The translations under genes were made by a program, and so were the position numbers. A stretch of DNA of 9,460 nucleotides from the NCBI GenBank assembly GCA_009704425.1, contig WLEG01000056.1:1-9460 (forward strand), written 5' to 3'. The notes below the pieces were generated by a model. It ran no database searches and was not told the origin of the DNA. It saw only the letters and a list, made by a program, of their open reading frames with translations. The DNA comes from Actinomycetota bacterium (GTDB taxonomy: Bacteria; Actinomycetota; Acidimicrobiia; Acidimicrobiales; Ilumatobacteraceae). Below, piece by piece: positions 7,110-9,460 of this stretch (positions within the stretch are counted from its first letter, which is position 1; each line of letters starts with the position of its first letter).

Positions 7110-7273
7110 GCCTGAACCCTACCCCACCATCTGACGACCCCTCAGAAACGGAGCGGGCGAAAATCCGGGGAAATTCTGTGACTCTTGCGGGCGATTCGTC
7201 CCCGTTGTTGTCAGTCTCGCGTCAATTCGGTTCGCGTCGGGGGTCGGGGGTCCGCCCCCGCTAGACACAGGGC
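7110..7273. promoter_or_regulatory. 164-bp divergent intergenic region, chsE2 / RibD-like reductase
   Basis: No coding sequence is evident. It holds the TAGGGT box for chsE2 at one end. At the other, before the reductase GTG, lies TAGACA (7262-7267), six bases from the start codon. Directly upstream is a perfect hairpin, CGGGGG-TCCG-CCCCCG (7245-7260), preceded by a second TCGGGGG copy (7237-7243). The middle (about 7155-7180) is locally A-rich (AAAATCC, GAAATTC) compared with the surroundings. I see neither a KstR-type TnnAACnnGTTnnA palindrome nor an FMN riboswitch. Confidence 0.45.
7116..7121 (-). promoter_or_regulatory. Candidate -10 box of chsE2 (leaderless)
   Basis: Read on the minus strand, TAGGGT ends six bases before the chsE2 ATG, the spacing expected if transcription begins at the start codon, as is common in actinobacteria. 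A poor -35 match (CTGAGG or TGAGGG) lies 17-18 bases further upstream. The G-rich stretch could instead act as a ribosome binding site. Confidence 0.4.
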
Positions 7274-7900
7274 GTGCATCTGATCCATTCGACGTCCGGC
7301 GACGTCCCCGGCGACGTCCCGGTGGAGGTGGCCTACGACCTCTCCGACCGTCCGCGGCCCGCGGATCGCCCCTGGATCGTGATGTCCATGATCAGCACCG
7401 CCGACGGGGCGGTGTCGCTCGAGGGGAACTCGGCGTTGCTCGGAGGCCCCACCGACCGGGAGATCTTCTTGCACCTCCACCGCTCGGGCGACAGCGTGTT
7501 GGTGGGCGCCGAGACCGTGCGTCAGGACGGATACAACCCCCTCCCCTCGCATCAGGTGTTGGTGGTGGTGTCGGAATCGGGCGACCTCGGACGCAACTCC
7601 GCGGCCCTCACCGCGACGGGGAACACCCGCGTCGTGAGCGGCGACGTGCGCGAGATCGTGCGCGACCTGCCCGGTCGGGTCTGCGTTCTGGAGGGCGGCC
7701 CGAACCTCAACGCCCAGATGCTGGCCGCCGATCTGGTGGACGAGATCTGCCTCACCATCGCGCCCCGCTTCGTGAGCGGGACGAGCCAACGCATCGCCAC
7801 CGGCGCCCTGGCCCTACGCGAGCCGTGGCGACTGGCCCACATCGGAACCGACGACGGCTTCGTGTTCCTTCGCTACTTGCGCACGTCGTCGGGCGACTGA
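7274..7900 (+). CDS. Standalone RibD C-terminal-type pyrimidine reductase
   Basis: A 208-residue protein of the RibD_C/dihydrofolate-reductase-like fold without the N-terminal deaminase of classical bifunctional RibD. Visible hallmarks are WIVMSMISTADGAVS (34-48, with Asp44), VLVGAETVRQDGYNPL (75-90), LEGGPNLNAQML (139-150) and TIAPRFVSG (161-169). Family members reduce 5-amino-6-(phosphoribosylamino)uracil with NADPH in riboflavin synthesis; some standalone actinobacterial homologues have been linked to reduced-pterin or dihydrofolate reduction. The exact substrate cannot be read from the sequence, but a FolP-like gene 1 kb away makes a pterin link worth considering. GTG 7274 gives the longest form; residue 17 (GTG 7322) is an alternative start, because conserved similarity begins only around residue 18. 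The 3' end overlaps the gpgS 3' end by 28 bp. Confidence 0.8.
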   Translation: MHLIHSTSGDVPGDVPVEVAYDLSDRPRPADRPWIVMSMISTADGAVSLEGNSALLGGPTDREIFLHLHRSGDSVLVGAETVRQDGYNPLPSHQVLVVVSESGDLGRNSAALTATGNTRVVSGDVREIVRDLPGRVCVLEGGPNLNAQMLAADLVDEICLTIAPRFVSGTSQRIATGALALREPWRLAHIGTDDGFVFLRYLRTSSGD

Positions 7901-8781
7901 GGGACCGAGCCGAGTTTCGGCAAGGTGTTCGCCGGGGGCCGCTGGCCCAGGTTGAGTTCGATCGGGGCTCCGCTCTTGCGGAGCAACGTGGGCGGAACGC
8001 TCGCCGGGGTCGGAGGGTTCGGGGTGCGCGACAGAACAGTCGCGGACACCTCGGCGGCTTGGATGGCCAGGGTCTCCAACTTGTGGTGGCGATGCAGACG
8101 CACGCCCAGATCGACCTGAGCGAGGCTGCCGGCACCGAACTTGGTGAACATGTCGATGATCATGCCGATCTCCACGCCCCAACCGGTGGAGAAGGGAATG
8201 GCTTCCAGCATCGAGCGACGTCCCGCGAACTCGCCGGCCAAGGGCTGTTGCATGTCGGCGATGTCGGGGAAGAACATGGACAGCAGAGGTCGCGCCACCA
8301 GTTCGGTGGTACGACCGCCTCCACCGAGATGCGAGGGCCGTTCGTAACTGGCTTTCACCAAGCCGACCTCGGCATCGATCAGGAGCGGCATCACCAGGCG
8401 CACGATCCAGTCCGTGGTGAAGCTGGTGATGTCGCCGTCGATCCAGACGACGATGTCGCCCTTGCTCGCCAACAGGCTCGACCACAACGCGTTGCCCTTG
8501 CCCTTGGCCACGCCGTGGAAGAAGTGGATCCAGTCCACGTGCACCACGGTGGCGCCGGCCTCCTCGGCGATCTCGCCGGTGCCGTCGGTCGATCCGTCGT
8601 CGAGAACGATGAGTTCGTCCACCAACGTGCCGAGCAGCGTGGGTTCGATCAAGCGCACCAGATCGCCCACGGTTTCGGCTTCGTTCTTGCACGGGATGCA
8701 CACCGAGACGGTGCGCGAACCCTTCATCAACAACGCGGTCTCCAGGGTCCAGCCGGTGGGATCGAATGTCTTCACGCTCAT
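7873..8781 (-). CDS. gpgS: Glucosyl-3-phosphoglycerate synthase (GT81)
   Basis: A 302-residue GT-A-fold glycosyltransferase with its start at 8781-8779 (minus) and GAGG (8786-8789) four bases upstream. Longer in-frame readings run through the divergent folP gene and are rejected. Motifs in order are the nucleotide-sugar strand CIPCKNEAETVGDL (28-41), LDDGSTDGT (60-68), the metal-binding DGD (115-117) in VVWIDGDITSF, GGGGRTTELVARPLL, and PLAGEFAGRRSMLEAIPFSTGWGVEIGMIID, characteristic of GpgS. The known reaction transfers glucose from NDP-glucose to 3-phosphoglycerate, giving glucosyl-3-phosphoglycerate, precursor of glucosylglycerate (a compatible solute) and of methylglucose lipopolysaccharides in mycobacteria. 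The last 55 or so residues are Pro-rich and look poorly conserved. In M. tuberculosis gpgS (Rv1208) lies beside folP2 (Rv1207); here the pair is kept but divergently oriented. Mannosyl-3-phosphoglycerate activity of a close homologue is the main alternative. Confidence 0.87.
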   Translation of the reverse strand: MSVKTFDPTGWTLETALLMKGSRTVSVCIPCKNEAETVGDLVRLIEPTLLGTLVDELIVLDDGSTDGTGEIAEEAGATVVHVDWIHFFHGVAKGKGNALWSSLLASKGDIVVWIDGDITSFTTDWIVRLVMPLLIDAEVGLVKASYERPSHLGGGGRTTELVARPLLSMFFPDIADMQQPLAGEFAGRRSMLEAIPFSTGWGVEIGMIIDMFTKFGAGSLAQVDLGVRLHRHHKLETLAIQAAEVSATVLSRTPNPPTPASVPPTLLRKSGAPIELNLGQRPPANTLPKLGSVPQSPDDVRK

Positions 8782-8815
8782 GTCGCCTCGTCCCGCTCGC
8801 CCTAACCTGCGAACC
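8782..8815. promoter_or_regulatory. 34-bp divergent promoter region, gpgS / folP-like
   Basis: Only 34 bp separate the two start codons. On the plus strand TAACCT (8803-8808) matches the TANNNT -10 pattern and ends seven bases before the folP-like ATG, suggesting a leaderless transcript. On the minus strand TAGGGC (8799-8804) shares the TA step with that box and could serve gpgS with a 17-base leader. Any -35 elements must lie within the opposite gene. No good TTGACA match is visible. Confidence 0.4.
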
Positions 8816-9460
8816 ATGTTCTTGTACGGCGTCGTGAACGCCTCTCCGGATTCGCTGAACGCCGATTCAATCGCTCTCGACGCTACCGCCGCCACCCGAC
8901 GCGGTGAATACCTGTTGAACAACGGTTGCGACGGTATCGACCTCGGTGGCCAGGGCAGCACCGACAACGCCACCGTCGTGTCGTGGCAGGAGGAATGGGA
9001 ACGCCTCGAGTCCATCGTGATCGCGCTGGCCGCGTTCGGCGTCCCGCTGAGCATCGACTCCTGGAAGCCCGAGGTCACGCGGCGCGCGTTGGCCGCCGGA
9101 GCCACCGTCATCAACGCCGCCGACGGCATGCAGACCGACGAGATGTGGCAGGTGGCCGCCGACTTCCGCGCCCCGATCGTGTTGCCCTTCCTGTCGGGGC
9201 CGAACCCACGCGAGATGGAGATGGTGCGCGCCGACCCGGTGAAGGTGATGCTTGAGTTCTTCGAGGCCCAACTGACGGTGGCCGATCGCTTCGGTCTGCG
9301 CGACCTGTGCATTCTCGATCCCGGCACCGGATTCGCACCATCGAACTGGCCCTGGGAGGAGCGTTACCTCTACCAGAAGCACGTGTACTCCAACCTCGAC
9401 GCTCTGCGCGTCTTCGGGCTACCTCTCTACATCGCGCTCCCGTGGAAGGAAACCATGCAG
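8816..9460 (+). CDS. Dihydropteroate synthase family protein, atypical (3' partial)
   Basis: 215 residues are visible before the window ends; full members have about 270-290. The fold is the pterin-binding TIM barrel of FolP. Seen are YGVVNASPDS (4-13, with the conserved Asn8), DLGGQGST (42-49), SIDSWKPEVTRRAL (79-92, with Asp81), VINAADG (98-104), LDPGTGF (167-173, with Asp168) and IALPWKE (206-212), where Lys211 matches the catalytic lysine position. Canonical FolP has GGESTRPG in the second loop; here it reads GGQGSTDNA, with no arginine at the p-aminobenzoate loop position. M. tuberculosis FolP2, which is also next to gpgS, likewise departs from the canonical loop. Genuine pteroate synthesis is therefore not assured. 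The adjacent gpgS and a nearby RibD-type reductase hint at a pterin or glycolipid-linked role, but that is inference. Confidence 0.78.
   Translation, partial: MFLYGVVNASPDSLNADSIALDATAATRRGEYLLNNGCDGIDLGGQGSTDNATVVSWQEEWERLESIVIALAAFGVPLSIDSWKPEVTRRALAAGATVINAADGMQTDEMWQVAADFRAPIVLPFLSGPNPREMEMVRADPVKVMLEFFEAQLTVADRFGLRDLCILDPGTGFAPSNWPWEERYLYQKHVYSNLDALRVFGLPLYIALPWKETMQ

Noticed and set aside
5856..7115. 419-codon open frame on the plus strand opposite chsE2
   Set aside because: Antisense shadow of a complete acyl-CoA dehydrogenase; no recognisable domain, and its start overlaps the end of fadA5.
7237..7250. G-quadruplex from the GGGGG tracts
   Set aside because: Only two G5 tracts are adjacent on the plus strand; four are needed. 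The simple hairpin explains the sequence better.
7110..7273. FMN riboswitch upstream of the RibD-like gene
   Set aside because: The conserved RFN core segments (AGGG...GGGTGAAATTCCC and the later ACCGGCGGT) are not present; GGGGAAATTC alone is not enough.
8782..9327. Upstream in-frame extension of gpgS on the minus strand
   Set aside because: It runs antisense through the FolP-like gene and has no similarity to GpgS; the start at 8781 gives a normal family length.
1..9460. Mobile elements, CRISPR arrays, tRNA/rRNA genes, phage or defence modules
   Set aside because: No transposase, integrase, repeat-spacer pattern, tRNA-like cloverleaf or defence-family protein was seen; the genes are metabolic and evenly high in G+C.

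Overview
The window is GC-rich DNA (about two thirds G+C by eye) from an actinobacterium. It is densely packed and has no mobile elements, RNA genes or CRISPR array. The protein families point to Actinomycetota: a steroid side-chain degradation locus of the mycobacterial/rhodococcal type, and a glucosyl-3-phosphoglycerate synthase beside a FolP-like gene, as in Mycobacterium. The proteins diverge clearly from the mycobacterial ones I can recall, and the Leu codon TTG is frequent. A non-mycobacterial lineage such as Acidimicrobiia is plausible, but that is inference only.

Region 1 (1-5899, plus strand) is a tight operon matching the mycobacterial igr/cholesterol side-chain locus, with a different gene order: chsH2 (5' end outside the window), chsE1, chsH1, ltp2, cyp125-like, fadA5. 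Three junctions are 4-bp ATGA or GTGA stop/start overlaps; the other two gaps are 14 and 28 bp. Region 2 (5925-7109, minus strand) is chsE2, the catalytic partner of ChsE1, placed convergently behind fadA5 with its own promoter region.

By established knowledge of these families, the P450 oxidises the sterol side-chain terminus and FadA5 thiolyses the C24 intermediate to the C22 acyl-CoA. ChsE1-ChsE2 then desaturates the isopropionyl-CoA side chain, ChsH1-ChsH2 hydrates it, and Ltp2 with the DUF35 domain of ChsH2 cleaves it by a retro-aldol reaction to androstenedione and propionyl-CoA. The window therefore holds one complete final side-chain cycle plus the entry P450.

Region 3 (7274-9460) is housekeeping-like: a standalone RibD-type pyrimidine reductase (plus), GpgS (minus, overlapping the reductase tail to tail) and a divergent, truncated FolP-like pteroate synthase (plus). 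The gpgS and folP starts are only 34 bp apart. Several intergenic regions carry TANNNT-type -10 candidates 6-7 nt from the start codon, suggesting leaderless transcripts.

I found no evidence for a wholly new system. The points most worth a second look are the split, reordered ChsE1/ChsE2 arrangement, the tandem repeat that triplicates the chsH1 start codon, and the atypical FolP with its shared divergent promoter.
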